A stretch of 64,000 bases of DNA, taken from positions 434,001 to 498,000 of the forward strand of contig NZ_JRHC01000001.1 in assembly GCF_000949475.1 (NCBI RefSeq), written 5' to 3'. The notes under the pieces are model-generated. The model did not search any database. It had not been told where the DNA came from and saw nothing but the letters and a program-made list of their open reading frames with translations. The DNA comes from Draconibacterium sediminis (GTDB taxonomy: Bacteria; Bacteroidota; Bacteroidia; Bacteroidales; Prolixibacteraceae). Position numbers and translations under genes: made by a program. The first letter of the stretch is position 1; each line of letters opens with the position of its first letter. Of the stretch, positions 35,175 to 44,251 are shown one piece after another.

Positions 35175-35849
35175 TTAGCGCGAAACCACTTTCTTGTTAA
35201 TCAGTTGTTTGGTAACAAGGTAGGCCAAAGCTTTTGCCTCGTCTTCAACCGATTTAATATTGGTAGATTTTGATTGAGCGCGGTAAATCAATTTTTCCGA
35301 CTCAACATCGTACAGGTTACATTCAATAAAATAGGTAGCATTGTCGGTATAGTAGCCCGAGTTGTAAATAGTTCCGAGCGAGTAGGCATAATAATCGTGG
35401 TACATTCCGCTTATCCCGTAGGGTGTACCATAGTAACCGGTTCCGCCAACGGCAATATTCCGGTCGTTCACCCATCTTTTTTCATGCGTTATATCAAAAA
35501 GGGTAACAATCATCAGGGCATCAATATTGTTTTCTTTCACTTTGGTTACCACCGATTTTCTAACAGCTTCCGAGTCTTTTAACAGCTCTTCGCCCTGGCT
35601 TATACGCGCTGCCAACGGAAATACATCAACGGTTGACATGCCGTTTAATCCTTTTTCTTTTAACTGATCAACTATGGCGTGTTCGGTAACATACCGGTTC
35701 GACGAATTGGGGAAAAGAACCGTTACACCAATATTGTCGTAGTGTTTTGGCGTACTGTCTTTGTCCGACCATGAATTGATGAGTTTGGTTGATGCGCAAC
35801 TGGTAAGTAGAAAACCTACGGCGATTAGAAGATAACTTAATTGTTTCAT
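35175..35849 (-). CDS. DUF4136-like lipoprotein
   Basis: The frame is open upstream, but the ATG at 35849 begins a clean lipoprotein signal (LTSC), giving 224 residues. The body is a DUF4136-like alpha/beta domain (HYDNIGVTVLF, IDALMIVTLF) with a Gly/Tyr-rich loop, like the protein at 30.7 kb. Function unknown; likely outer-membrane lipoprotein. Confidence 0.75.
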   Translation of the reverse strand: MKQLSYLLIAVGFLLTSCASTKLINSWSDKDSTPKHYDNIGVTVLFPNSSNRYVTEHAIVDQLKEKGLNGMSTVDVFPLAARISQGEELLKDSEAVRKSVVTKVKENNIDALMIVTLFDITHEKRWVNDRNIAVGGTGYYGTPYGISGMYHDYYAYSLGTIYNSGYYTDNATYFIECNLYDVESEKLIYRAQSKSTNIKSVEDEAKALAYLVTKQLINKKVVSR

Positions 35850-35991
35850 TGTAACTAAATGTGTTGTTGTTATGTACAATATAACAAAATTTATCAAGAG
35901 TGGTTGTAATGATGAGTGAAGAGAAATGGTAAACAGCAGCTCTTATTTCAACAAAATAACTGAATGACATTATCTTTGCTTAATCACGGTG

Positions 35992-36024
35992 TTGTAAATC
36001 AGCGAATTAAATACCTTATATTTG
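35992..36024 (+). promoter_or_regulatory. Promoter of the CotH-like/DUF4956 operon
   Basis: TTG at 35992-35994, 22 bases, then TATATTTG at 36017-36024, a near-consensus Bacteroidota promoter. The start codon follows 16 bases later. Confidence 0.45.
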
Positions 36025-36040
36025 AACTAAACAGACAGCA

Positions 36041-37114
36041 ATGAAGCGTTTAATATTTAGTCTGGTTTTATTATTGCTCCTGAATTGTACTTATGCGCAG
36101 CAAACTGCCGACAGTGCACTTTTTTATCCGGTTGCTGATACGCTTACCGATATTCGTTTTTTTGATAATGAAGAAGCACTAACCATTACCTTAAAATACG
36201 ATATCTCATCATTTATCAGAACAAAAGCCAAAGGAGCGTATTTTCCGGCCGAGCTTATCATTCATCCAACCGACAGCACCTCGATTGTGAAAAATATAAG
36301 ACTGAAAGCACGTGGCAATTTTCGTCGGGGGCATTGTTTTTTTCCGCCGATTTACCTGAACTTTAAAACCGACCCCATTGAGCAAACCGAGTTAGCCGGA
36401 ATTAAAAAAATAAAAATGGTAACTCATTGTTCTGCCTCAAAAGCCTACCGGGCTTATGTTTTGCGCGAGTTTCTGGCCTACAAAGTCTATACTATTTTAA
36501 CCGAAAACAGCTTTCGGGTGAGGTTGTTGAATATTCATTACATCGATACCGGAAAGAAAGAACGCCACTATGAGCAAATTGGTTTTTTGATTGAGCCGAT
36601 GGATTTGTTAACCAAACGACTGAGTGCGGTTGAAGTTCGCCAGGAGATCATGCTGGGGAAGAACCTGTTACCCGAAGAAAGTACATTCGTGGCTCTGTTC
36701 GAGTATTTCCTGGGAAATACCGACTGGCGTTTTAACGGTGGGCATAACATGAAATACATCAAGTTGTCGGAGCTTTTAAAACCCTATCCCGTTCCGGTTC
36801 CCTATGATTTCGATCACGCAGGATTTGTGAATACCAGTTACGCAATGTCGCAGACATGGAGCAGCGCCAGGAAAGTTACCGATCGCGATTTCCTTGGCTA
36901 CTGCCAGGAAAACGAGGACGTTTACCGGGAGGCAATCGATTTATTTAATGCTAAAAAGGATGAGATAATAAATACCATCGAAACTTTTGAGTACCTCGAC
37001 GTTAAGGATAAGAAGCATATATTATCGTTTGTTAATGAGTTTTTCGTTTTGGCTGAACGACCTCAGGACCTGATTTGGAAGCTGAAAAATGAATGCAGAG
37101 ATATTGATTTTTAA
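36041..37114 (+). CDS. CotH-like exported protein (atypical kinase family)
   Basis: This 357-residue protein has a signal peptide (about 1-19). CotH-type features follow: NIRLKARGNFRRG, YFLGNTDWRFNGGHN and PVPYDFDHAGF, whose Asp-x-Asp is the likely metal-binding pair of this protein-kinase-like fold. CotH proteins phosphorylate surface proteins in spore formers; here the protein would be periplasmic. The DUF4956 membrane gene 12 bases downstream often accompanies CotH/VTC genes in other bacteria. Confidence 0.75.
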   Translation: MKRLIFSLVLLLLLNCTYAQQTADSALFYPVADTLTDIRFFDNEEALTITLKYDISSFIRTKAKGAYFPAELIIHPTDSTSIVKNIRLKARGNFRRGHCFFPPIYLNFKTDPIEQTELAGIKKIKMVTHCSASKAYRAYVLREFLAYKVYTILTENSFRVRLLNIHYIDTGKKERHYEQIGFLIEPMDLLTKRLSAVEVRQEIMLGKNLLPEESTFVALFEYFLGNTDWRFNGGHNMKYIKLSELLKPYPVPVPYDFDHAGFVNTSYAMSQTWSSARKVTDRDFLGYCQENEDVYREAIDLFNAKKDEIINTIETFEYLDVKDKKHILSFVNEFFVLAERPQDLIWKLKNECRDIDF

Positions 37115-37126
37115 AACTTACAGAGA

Positions 37127-37822
37127 ATGACAGAGCAACAACTTATGCATATTACTGGAGAACCCTGGACTGAGTTTCTTATCCGGCTGGCAATAAATAT
37201 TGTTTCCATTTTCTTTCTTATCAGGGTGGTTTACTACCCCAAAAACAGCCGGATTAAATACCTTTTCACTTTTTTCCTCATGGGAATGATGATCTTCCTG
37301 ATCGCATCAATCCTTGATCGGGTGAGTTTAGATATGGGATTTGCACTCGGGTTGTTCGCCATATTTGGCATTATTCGCTACCGCTCGCCTTCTATCGATT
37401 TGAAAGAAATGACCTACCTGTTCCTGGTTATTGGTGTTTCCATAATAAACGCCTTACTCGAATTTAATATGCAAACCCTTTTCGGGCTTATACTTGCCAA
37501 CCTGTTGATAAACGTTTCGGCGCTGCTAATGGAATATTATAAACCCCGGGCTTATGCGCTAAAACGGGCTTTGGTTTTTACTCCATCCGATTTTTCGGTG
37601 CTTAATGATAACCAGAGTTTGCTGGAAGAGATCAGGCAAAATACAGGTATTGATGTGTTACGGGTTGAACTGGATAAAATTAATAAAACCAGAAACGAAG
37701 TTACTGTTTGGATCTACTTTCACGAAAATAACCCCGAAAGGGTTGTTGAAAACCCTGGAGAAGGTTTGCCGTCGGCCGAATCGCCCACAATTTGGGAGAG
37801 CAACGATACCAGCAGTTATTAA
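37127..37822 (+). CDS. DUF4956 membrane protein
   Basis: This 231-residue protein has four to five membrane segments in the first 145 residues, including the family motif GLFAIFGIIRYRS, and a C-terminal cytoplasmic domain. DUF4956 proteins are usually next to polyphosphate-polymerase (VTC) and CotH genes. No VTC gene is visible here. It is probably in one operon with the CotH-like gene, 12 bases apart. Confidence 0.85.
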   Translation: MTEQQLMHITGEPWTEFLIRLAINIVSIFFLIRVVYYPKNSRIKYLFTFFLMGMMIFLIASILDRVSLDMGFALGLFAIFGIIRYRSPSIDLKEMTYLFLVIGVSIINALLEFNMQTLFGLILANLLINVSALLMEYYKPRAYALKRALVFTPSDFSVLNDNQSLLEEIRQNTGIDVLRVELDKINKTRNEVTVWIYFHENNPERVVENPGEGLPSAESPTIWESNDTSSY

Positions 37823-37954
37823 ATCAGCGTAGTTGCAGAGGCTGTTTTTTGGTGGGAATGATTTGTCAATCAATTGACTTGGTCCCCTGGTGGGGATATT
37901 TTCACCCATTCGGGGAAGTTGGGAGAGGTGAAATTATGTAACCGGTCTTCAATA

Positions 37955-37985
37955 AAAAAGGTCCGGGAAAAAACCGAACCTTTCG
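37955..37985. terminator. Bidirectional terminator between convergent genes
   Basis: AAAGGTCCGG and CCGAACCTTT pair with one mismatch around an A-rich loop, with runs of A and T on the flanks. It separates the DUF4956 gene from the minus-strand barrel gene. Confidence 0.5.
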
Positions 37986-38008
37986 TATGTATTCAAACTC
38001 TTATAAGT

Positions 38009-38596
38009 CTATTTTAATCCAATTCCGAGGCCTAAGCTAAGGAACGACTGACTGGGGAATTCTCCCGATTTAAAGCCGTAATTGTATTTTAGTTTTACCG
38101 AAAGCCAGGCTTTGTAGTTCATATCGTAAAGCATCCCGATTTCGGGAGCAAGGTTAAATAGCCACTTGTCTTCGGTTAAGGTAAATACGCCAACATCGTT
38201 TCTGCTTTCGTTGTATGAAGTTCCTAAACCAAAACCAGCATATGGAATGTAATCGCCTTCTCCGCTGAAATATTTCTTTACATTCACCTGAAGCGGAACT
38301 ATATTGGTGTAACGAAATTGTACAGCAGTAATGGTAAGGTCGTTATGGTAAAATGTTTCTTCCGGAATTTTTTCCCTGAACAAGTTCCAGGCAATGTTAA
38401 AACCCACCGATAGCTCTTCATTTAAAAACCGTTCAACTTCAAAATCAACACCACGCGGGCTAATGTTATTGCTGAAATCGGCTGTTCCTCCCATCGGAAT
38501 CGAAGGCAGATAATTAATAAATATACTTGTTCCTTCCTGCGCTTTTAATGTAATGGTAGCCAAAAGTATAAATGATATAATGATGTATTTCTTCAT
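38009..38596 (-). CDS. Outer-membrane beta-barrel protein
   Basis: This 195-residue protein has a signal peptide and strand pairs like GFNIAWNLF, YIPYAGFGLGTSY and LGLGIGLK. Likely a small porin-type barrel. The gene lies 11 bases after a DUF4136 lipoprotein gene on the same strand; the two probably form one transcript. Confidence 0.75.
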   Translation of the reverse strand: MKKYIIISFILLATITLKAQEGTSIFINYLPSIPMGGTADFSNNISPRGVDFEVERFLNEELSVGFNIAWNLFREKIPEETFYHNDLTITAVQFRYTNIVPLQVNVKKYFSGEGDYIPYAGFGLGTSYNESRNDVGVFTLTEDKWLFNLAPEIGMLYDMNYKAWLSVKLKYNYGFKSGEFPSQSFLSLGLGIGLK

Positions 38597-38607
38597 AATT
38601 GCAGGGT

Positions 38608-39294
38608 TTATTTTTGTAAGTAAGGGCTTTGTTTAAATACCTGGTTAATCTCGTTGGTCAGGCGTTGCTGAAGAAATGTGTCCGATCCGGCCAGAATACC
38701 AATAGCAGCACCTTTCCAGGGCATTGGTACTTTAAACGAACTGTCGTCGCCTTCAGGCATCTCTGCGCCGTTCATATCCAACATGTCGATAAACAGTGTT
38801 CCAACCGTATATCCTTGCGAAGGATAAGTAGGATATCCTGGCCAAACCGGGTATCCCGGATACCATGGATCGCCGTACCATGGATACCACCAATCCCAGG
38901 GGTACCAGTACCACCAATCCCACCAGTAGTAGTAATAAAAGCTTAAATCGGTTTCAAGTACCGAAAGCATTATCGATACATCGGCGTCCATCTCACCGTC
39001 GGTGGGGCCGGTAACTTCTGTCCAGCCCATGTCAAGAAAATTTTGCCTAACCAAAGAAACTATAAGGTCGTTTTGCGAGTGGTCGACACTTGCCGATCCT
39101 GATTCTTCATCGTTAATATATATGATGGAATCTTCCAGGTAAAAAGTCTGGAGTTGAGAAAAATCCTGCTCTTCATCGTATTGCGTAATGGCAACGTCCA
39201 ATTCTTCAACGGTGGCATCGTATTCCGGATGACACGAAAAAAGAACAGCCGAAACAAAGAGTAGAAGTGCAAAAATGGGGTAATTTCTATTCAT
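38608..39294 (-). CDS. DUF4136 lipoprotein
   Basis: This 228-residue protein has a lipoprotein signal (LFSC) and the DUF4136 pattern (DFSQLQTFYL, FLDMGWTEV, DADVSIMLSV). A Trp/Tyr/Pro-rich loop of about 35 residues in the middle is unusually aromatic. It resembles the two other lipoproteins of this type in the region. First gene of a minus-strand pair with the barrel protein. Confidence 0.8.
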   Translation of the reverse strand: MNRNYPIFALLLFVSAVLFSCHPEYDATVEELDVAITQYDEEQDFSQLQTFYLEDSIIYINDEESGSASVDHSQNDLIVSLVRQNFLDMGWTEVTGPTDGEMDADVSIMLSVLETDLSFYYYYWWDWWYWYPWDWWYPWYGDPWYPGYPVWPGYPTYPSQGYTVGTLFIDMLDMNGAEMPEGDDSSFKVPMPWKGAAIGILAGSDTFLQQRLTNEINQVFKQSPYLQK

Positions 39295-39340
39295 AGTATC
39301 GAGTTTAAAATTTTACCTATAATGATAGGGTGTTTACATG

Positions 39341-40444
39341 TTAATCTTTTGCATTTTTAACATCTGTGGCTTCTAATTGTTCTTTAACGCCATCCAACCA
39401 TAGCTGCAGGATTTGGTAGCCCAGCGCCAGAACTACTGCGCCAATAAACAAACCGATCATTCCCATCAATAACATGCCGCCAATAGCCCCAATTAAAATA
39501 ACAAGCATAGGGATATTGAGTCCACGGCCCAGCAACATAGGTTTAAGTACATTGTCGCTTAAGGCTCCCACAACTCCCCAAATGGTAAACAACACTGCGG
39601 GGGCCCCGCCAACTGCCGAAAACATGTAAATAATAAGTGGTATGATAATTAGAAATACCGGTATCTGCGCTACTGCAAAGAAAAATGTAACCAGCGTTAA
39701 TAGTGCTGCCAGAGGTATTTTAAACACAAAAAATGCTGCAGAAATAATGGCTGTTTGTATAACTGCTGTTCCTAAAATACCGGTAACTACACTACTTACG
39801 GTTTTCCTTGAGTTATCTACAATCTCAGTACCTTTTTCTTCGCCCACCAAACGATTGAAAAGCTTGTAGATAAAAGGATAGCCCGAAGTTGCATTGGCCA
39901 AAAACAGGCCCGAAATAATAATCGACAGCATAAAAACCAGTATGCTTCCCATAAAACTTTTAAAGAAGTTGAGCACCTTGTGTCCTAACGCCTCTATTTG
40001 TGGTTTGAATTGTTCGGCTGCCTCCCGAACATCAACAGCAAACTGGTGCCACGAATTGTATATCGATTTCCCAACCAACGGCCATCCTGCAACATTTTCG
40101 GGTGGCTCGTTAACTGCCAGGTCGCCTGCTTTTAGGTGCCCCGACAGTTCTTTTACATTCTCGAACAAGTGATCGACAAATGTACCAGCGGGAATGAGCA
40201 ATAGGGCTAAAAGGACAAGTGTAATTATTGTTGCCGACAATCCGGTTTTACCTTTTAGCAATTTCGATAAACGAAGGTGTAAAGGGTAAAATGCAATTGC
40301 AATGATCATTCCCCAGATTACAGGCACCAAAAATGGCTTAAAAATGAGGAAGCAGATTACTACTATTAAGAAAATTAGTGCAGTTTTTACGTAGGTCTCA
40401 ATGTTCTCTTGTGCAAATGTGTTGGTTGCTTTTTTTATTGACAT
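39341..40444 (-). CDS. AI-2E family transporter
   Basis: This 367-residue protein has eight predicted membrane segments and the usual family plan: two N-terminal helices with PFLVPVIWGMIIA, a soluble loop, then the C-terminal bundle with IPVFLIIIPL and GGMLLMGMIGLFIGAVVLA. Members export or exchange small molecules or ions; the AI-2 name is historical. Divergent from the glycyl radical operon. Confidence 0.88.
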   Translation of the reverse strand: MSIKKATNTFAQENIETYVKTALIFLIVVICFLIFKPFLVPVIWGMIIAIAFYPLHLRLSKLLKGKTGLSATIITLVLLALLLIPAGTFVDHLFENVKELSGHLKAGDLAVNEPPENVAGWPLVGKSIYNSWHQFAVDVREAAEQFKPQIEALGHKVLNFFKSFMGSILVFMLSIIISGLFLANATSGYPFIYKLFNRLVGEEKGTEIVDNSRKTVSSVVTGILGTAVIQTAIISAAFFVFKIPLAALLTLVTFFFAVAQIPVFLIIIPLIIYMFSAVGGAPAVLFTIWGVVGALSDNVLKPMLLGRGLNIPMLVILIGAIGGMLLMGMIGLFIGAVVLALGYQILQLWLDGVKEQLEATDVKNAKD

Positions 40445-40536
40445 GATGTAGTTGTATTTAGTTATGTTACATGGTGATTGACTTTTTGCTGAAATAGTAT
40501 GCTCTATTGTGTATTATCGTGATATCGTAATTAACT

Positions 40537-40569
40537 TTTGACTAAATTTACGGCATTAAATTAAATTTG
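40537..40569 (+). promoter_or_regulatory. Promoter of the glycyl radical enzyme operon
   Basis: TTTG at 40537-40540, 21 bases, then TAAATTTG at 40562-40569: a full match to the Bacteroidota consensus TTTG-N19-21-TAnnTTTG. The 5' leader to the ATG at 40710 would be about 135 bases long. Confidence 0.6.
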
Positions 40570-40709
40570 TCAAGTGACATCGAAATTGAAAATATCGAAT
40601 CTTCTGATAAGCTACCGGTGCTTGTTCGAGTGCTGGATCTTGTATGCTTAGAATTTCCCCCAAAAGTTACCCCTGTTTCTTTATTGTTTAATTTAATTTT
40701 TTTGAAGTC

Positions 40710-43169
40710 ATGTCTTTAGCAGATGAACTAACCATAAAGACACCCGAGCGCCCGGCTGGCGCTGAAGGTAATTTTTATACACCGCACCCTGATGCCATTG
40801 GTCCCGGTATGAACGAACGCATTCAGCGATTGCGTAAACTAAGTGTTGAAACACAGGAGTCGCTGTCGATTGAGCGCGCTTTGATCACCACAAAGTTTTA
40901 CAAAGAAAACTACGGCAAGTACTCCGAGCCGATGATGCGTGCCCTGAATTTTTTGGAGATTTGTAAGCAAAAAACCATTTACATAGGCGACGATGAATTG
41001 ATTGTTGCCGAACGTGGCCCGGTTCCGAAATCGGTTCCTACCTTCCCTGAATTAACCTGTCACAGCGTTGAGGATTTTCATGTGTTAAACACACGCGATC
41101 AGCAACAGTATACCATTTCGCAGGAAGATATTGATACCTACGAACAGGAAGTAATTCCATACTGGCAGGGCCGAACCATGCGCGAGCGGATTTTTAATCA
41201 TGTTCCGCAGGAGTGGCAGCGTGCGTACGAAGCAGGTGTGTTTACCGAGTTTATGGAGCAGCGTGCTCCCGGTCATACCGCGCTCGATGGGGCGATCTAC
41301 AAAAAGGGAATGCTCGATTATAAAAAGGAGATCAACGATCACATCAATCGGCTCGACTTTTTGAATGACCCGGAAGCCACTGAAAAGCTGGAGCAATTAA
41401 AAGCCATGGACGTATCGTGCGATGCAGCTATTGTATTTGCCGAGCGCCATGCCGACCTCGCCGAGGAAATGGCAAAAACCGAAAGTAATCCGAAACGTGT
41501 TGCCGAACTGAAACGAATAGCAGAAGTGTGTCGTTGGGTACCTGCCAATGCGCCACGAAACGTGTGGGAAGCCATTCAGATGTACTGGTTTGTGCACCTC
41601 GGAACCGTTACCGAATTAAACGGTTGGGATGCGATGAACCCGGGCCATTTCGATCAGCACCTTACACCGTTCTACGAAAAGGAACTGGCCGAAGGAACAC
41701 TGACCCGCGATGAGGCCAAGGAACTGATCAGCTGTTTCTGGATAAAAGTTAATAACCACCCTGCGCCACCAAAAGTAGGTATTACAGCGCGCGAAAGTGG
41801 TACATTCAACGACTTCACCAACATTAACATCGGTGGTGTTAAACCGGATGGGACTGATGGCGTAAGCGAGGTGTCGTACATGATGCTGGAAGTTATTGAA
41901 GAGCTGCACATTTTGCAGCCTGGTAACTCGGTACACATTGCAAAGGTTACTCCCGATGCGTTTTTACAGGCTGCCGGTAAACTGATCCGCCAGGGACACG
42001 GTTACCCTTCGGTGTTTAACCCCGATATGTATATTCAGGAAATGGTGAACCAGGGAAAAACCCTGCAGGATGCACGTGAAGGTGGTTGTAGCGGTTGTAT
42101 CGAGGTGGGAGCGTTTGGTAAAGAAGCCTATTTGCTGACAGGTTATTTGAACGTTCCGAAGGTTCTGGAGATCACACTGAATAACGGTATCGATCCGCTT
42201 ACCGGGAAAGTAGCCGGTATTGAAACCGGCGATCCACGCAGCTTTAAAAGCTACGAAGAGCTGTACGAAGCTTTCCTCAAGCAGCTGAACTTTGTGGTTG
42301 ACCAAAAAATTCGCGTAAGCAACTACATCGACCAGATGTTTGCCAAATATGCACCGGCGCCCTTCCTTTCGGTGGTGATTGAAGATTGCATCTCGAAAGG
42401 AAAAGACTACTACAACGGTGGACCGCGCTACAACACCAACTACATTCAGTGTACCGGTTTGGCTACGGTAACCGACAGTCTTTCGGTGCTGAAAAAGCAT
42501 GTTTTCGAAGACAAGACTTTTCCGATGGATACCCTACTGGATGCAGTAGCCAAAAACTTTGAAGGCGAAGAAGTGTTGCGTCAGCGAATTCTGAACCGCA
42601 CGCCGTTCTTTGGCAACGACGATGAATATGCCGATACCATTGCCGTACAGGTGTACAACGACTTGCTGGCTGCCATTGAAGGCAAACCAAATACCAAAGG
42701 AGAAGTATTTCATTTAAATATGCTTTCAACCACCTGCCACGTGTATTTTGGGCTGGTGCTGGGAGCTACACCAAACGGACGATTTGCCGGTAAATCGATT
42801 TCTGATGGTACATCGCCATCGCACGGTTGCGATACACACGGACCAACAAACGTGATCCGCTCGCTGGGGAAACTCGATCAGTCGAAATCGGGAGGTACCT
42901 TGCTGAACTTACGTTTTGTGCCGAGTTTGCTAAAACGCGACAAAGACGTGGAGAAACTGGGGCACCTTATCCGCAGTTATTTCTCGTTGGGAGGTCACCA
43001 CATTCAGTTTAATATTGTTGATACAGCAACGCTTTTGGCGGCACAGGCTTGTCCCGAAGATTACAAAGACCTGCTGGTGCGTATGGCCGGTTACAGCGAT
43101 TATTTTAACGATATGAATGCCGATCTGCAACAGGAAGTAATTGACCGTACACAGAATGAGGTGCTATAA
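40710..43169 (+). CDS. Glycyl radical enzyme, trans-4-hydroxy-L-proline dehydratase-like
   Basis: This 819-residue enzyme of the pyruvate-formate-lyase family has active-site Cys463 in SGCIEVGAFGKEAYLLTGY, with Glu465 two residues on, as in radical dehydratases. The radical-bearing Gly794 lies in VRMAGYSDYF near the C-terminus. The FGKEAY-LTGY stretch resembles hydroxyproline dehydratase (HypD), so that is my best guess; diol or other GREs are possible. The adjacent gene encodes the matching activase. No proline-biosynthesis reductase is next to it. Oxygen-sensitive enzyme, so an anaerobic lifestyle is implied. Confidence 0.85.
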   Translation: MSLADELTIKTPERPAGAEGNFYTPHPDAIGPGMNERIQRLRKLSVETQESLSIERALITTKFYKENYGKYSEPMMRALNFLEICKQKTIYIGDDELIVAERGPVPKSVPTFPELTCHSVEDFHVLNTRDQQQYTISQEDIDTYEQEVIPYWQGRTMRERIFNHVPQEWQRAYEAGVFTEFMEQRAPGHTALDGAIYKKGMLDYKKEINDHINRLDFLNDPEATEKLEQLKAMDVSCDAAIVFAERHADLAEEMAKTESNPKRVAELKRIAEVCRWVPANAPRNVWEAIQMYWFVHLGTVTELNGWDAMNPGHFDQHLTPFYEKELAEGTLTRDEAKELISCFWIKVNNHPAPPKVGITARESGTFNDFTNINIGGVKPDGTDGVSEVSYMMLEVIEELHILQPGNSVHIAKVTPDAFLQAAGKLIRQGHGYPSVFNPDMYIQEMVNQGKTLQDAREGGCSGCIEVGAFGKEAYLLTGYLNVPKVLEITLNNGIDPLTGKVAGIETGDPRSFKSYEELYEAFLKQLNFVVDQKIRVSNYIDQMFAKYAPAPFLSVVIEDCISKGKDYYNGGPRYNTNYIQCTGLATVTDSLSVLKKHVFEDKTFPMDTLLDAVAKNFEGEEVLRQRILNRTPFFGNDDEYADTIAVQVYNDLLAAIEGKPNTKGEVFHLNMLSTTCHVYFGLVLGATPNGRFAGKSISDGTSPSHGCDTHGPTNVIRSLGKLDQSKSGGTLLNLRFVPSLLKRDKDVEKLGHLIRSYFSLGGHHIQFNIVDTATLLAAQACPEDYKDLLVRMAGYSDYFNDMNADLQQEVIDRTQNEVL

Positions 43170-43196
43170 TGAAGCAAGTGAGGATAAAGTTATAAG

Positions 43197-43313
43197 TACC
43201 CCCCGTTTCCGCCGGGCCTTCTTCGAAGCCACCGGCTCCAACTGTCCCCCTGAATCAGGGGGACAGTTGAGGCCGCAAGCTCCGTTGACGGAGCGAGGCC
43301 GAAACGGGGGGTA
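43197..43313. repeat. Nested palindrome element
   Basis: A 117-base stretch bounded by a perfect 13-bp inverted repeat (TACCCCCCGTTTC and its complement at 43301-43313). Inside are a 14-bp perfect hairpin (43240-43253 with 43255-43268) and a smaller GCTCCGT/ACGGAGC hairpin. It lies between the enzyme and activase genes and is GC-rich compared with both flanks. It looks like a REP/miniature inverted repeat element inserted in the operon. Confidence 0.6.
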
Positions 43314-43342
43314 TACAACAATCATTTGGTAAACATTAATCA

Positions 43343-44251
43343 ATGAATCAACCACTAATATTCGATATAAAACGATACGCCATTAACGACGGGCCGGGTA
43401 TCCGAATCACCATTTTTATGAAAGGATGCCCCTTGAGTTGTAAATGGTGTCACAATCCCGAAAGCCAGTCGCCGGGTGTACAAAAGCTATACACCGAGTC
43501 GAAATGTATTGGTGCGCAGGAGTGTATAAAAATGTGCCCGGAAGATGCGCTGACACTCACGCCAAAAGGAATTGTTACCGACTACCAAACCTGTACCCTT
43601 TGTGGTATTTGTGCGGACGTATGCCCTACGAAAGCCATCGAAATGTCGGGGCGGCCCTACGAGGTGGAGGAGCTGATGCAGATCATCGAACGCGAACGCG
43701 TACACATCGAGCAATCGAACGGTGGCGTTACTTTTTCGGGGGGAGAGCCTTTGTTGAATGCCGGGTTTCTGATGAAAATGCTGGATGCCTGTGGCGAAAA
43801 GAAACTACACCGAACCGTTGATACCTGTGGATTTTCCGACAGCGAAACCTTGCTGGAAGTAGCTAAACGCACCGAACTTTTTCTGTTCGACCTGAAGCTG
43901 ATGGATGAGGCAAAACATAAAAAGTGGACGGGCGTAAGCAACAAGCTTATCCTGAAAAACCTTCAGTTGCTGGCCGAAAGCGGCGCGAACATCAATATTC
44001 GTGTGCCCTTTATCCGCAATGTAAATGCCGACCATAACACGCTTACAGAAATGGCCGAATTTATTGCCGCATTGCCGGGTAAAAAGCCGGTAGTAAACTT
44101 ATTGCCGTACCACAATATTGCCGCCAACAAGTACAACAAGCTGGGATCGGAATACAAGGCCTTTAATATGGAAGAGCCTACCGAAGAGGAGCAAAACAGG
44201 GCGATAGCTATATTCGAGAAATATGGTATTGAGGCTGAGATTGGCGGATAA
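43343..44251 (+). CDS. Glycyl radical enzyme activase (radical SAM)
   Basis: This 302-residue protein has the radical-SAM cluster Cys29-x3-Cys33-x2-Cys36 (GCPLSCKWCHNPE). Two ferredoxin-type Cys clusters follow (CIGAQECIKMCPEDA and CTLCGICADVCPTKA, about 55-95), as in the activases of dehydratase-type glycyl radical enzymes. It generates the glycyl radical on the enzyme encoded just upstream, using S-adenosylmethionine. The 173-base gap between the two is filled by a palindromic repeat. Confidence 0.92.
   Translation: MNQPLIFDIKRYAINDGPGIRITIFMKGCPLSCKWCHNPESQSPGVQKLYTESKCIGAQECIKMCPEDALTLTPKGIVTDYQTCTLCGICADVCPTKAIEMSGRPYEVEELMQIIERERVHIEQSNGGVTFSGGEPLLNAGFLMKMLDACGEKKLHRTVDTCGFSDSETLLEVAKRTELFLFDLKLMDEAKHKKWTGVSNKLILKNLQLLAESGANINIRVPFIRNVNADHNTLTEMAEFIAALPGKKPVVNLLPYHNIAANKYNKLGSEYKAFNMEEPTEEEQNRAIAIFEKYGIEAEIGG

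Noticed and set aside
41085-42729. Several long minus-strand open frames inside the glycyl radical enzyme gene
   Set aside because: They are mirror frames of a clear enzyme gene with all catalytic motifs on the plus strand.
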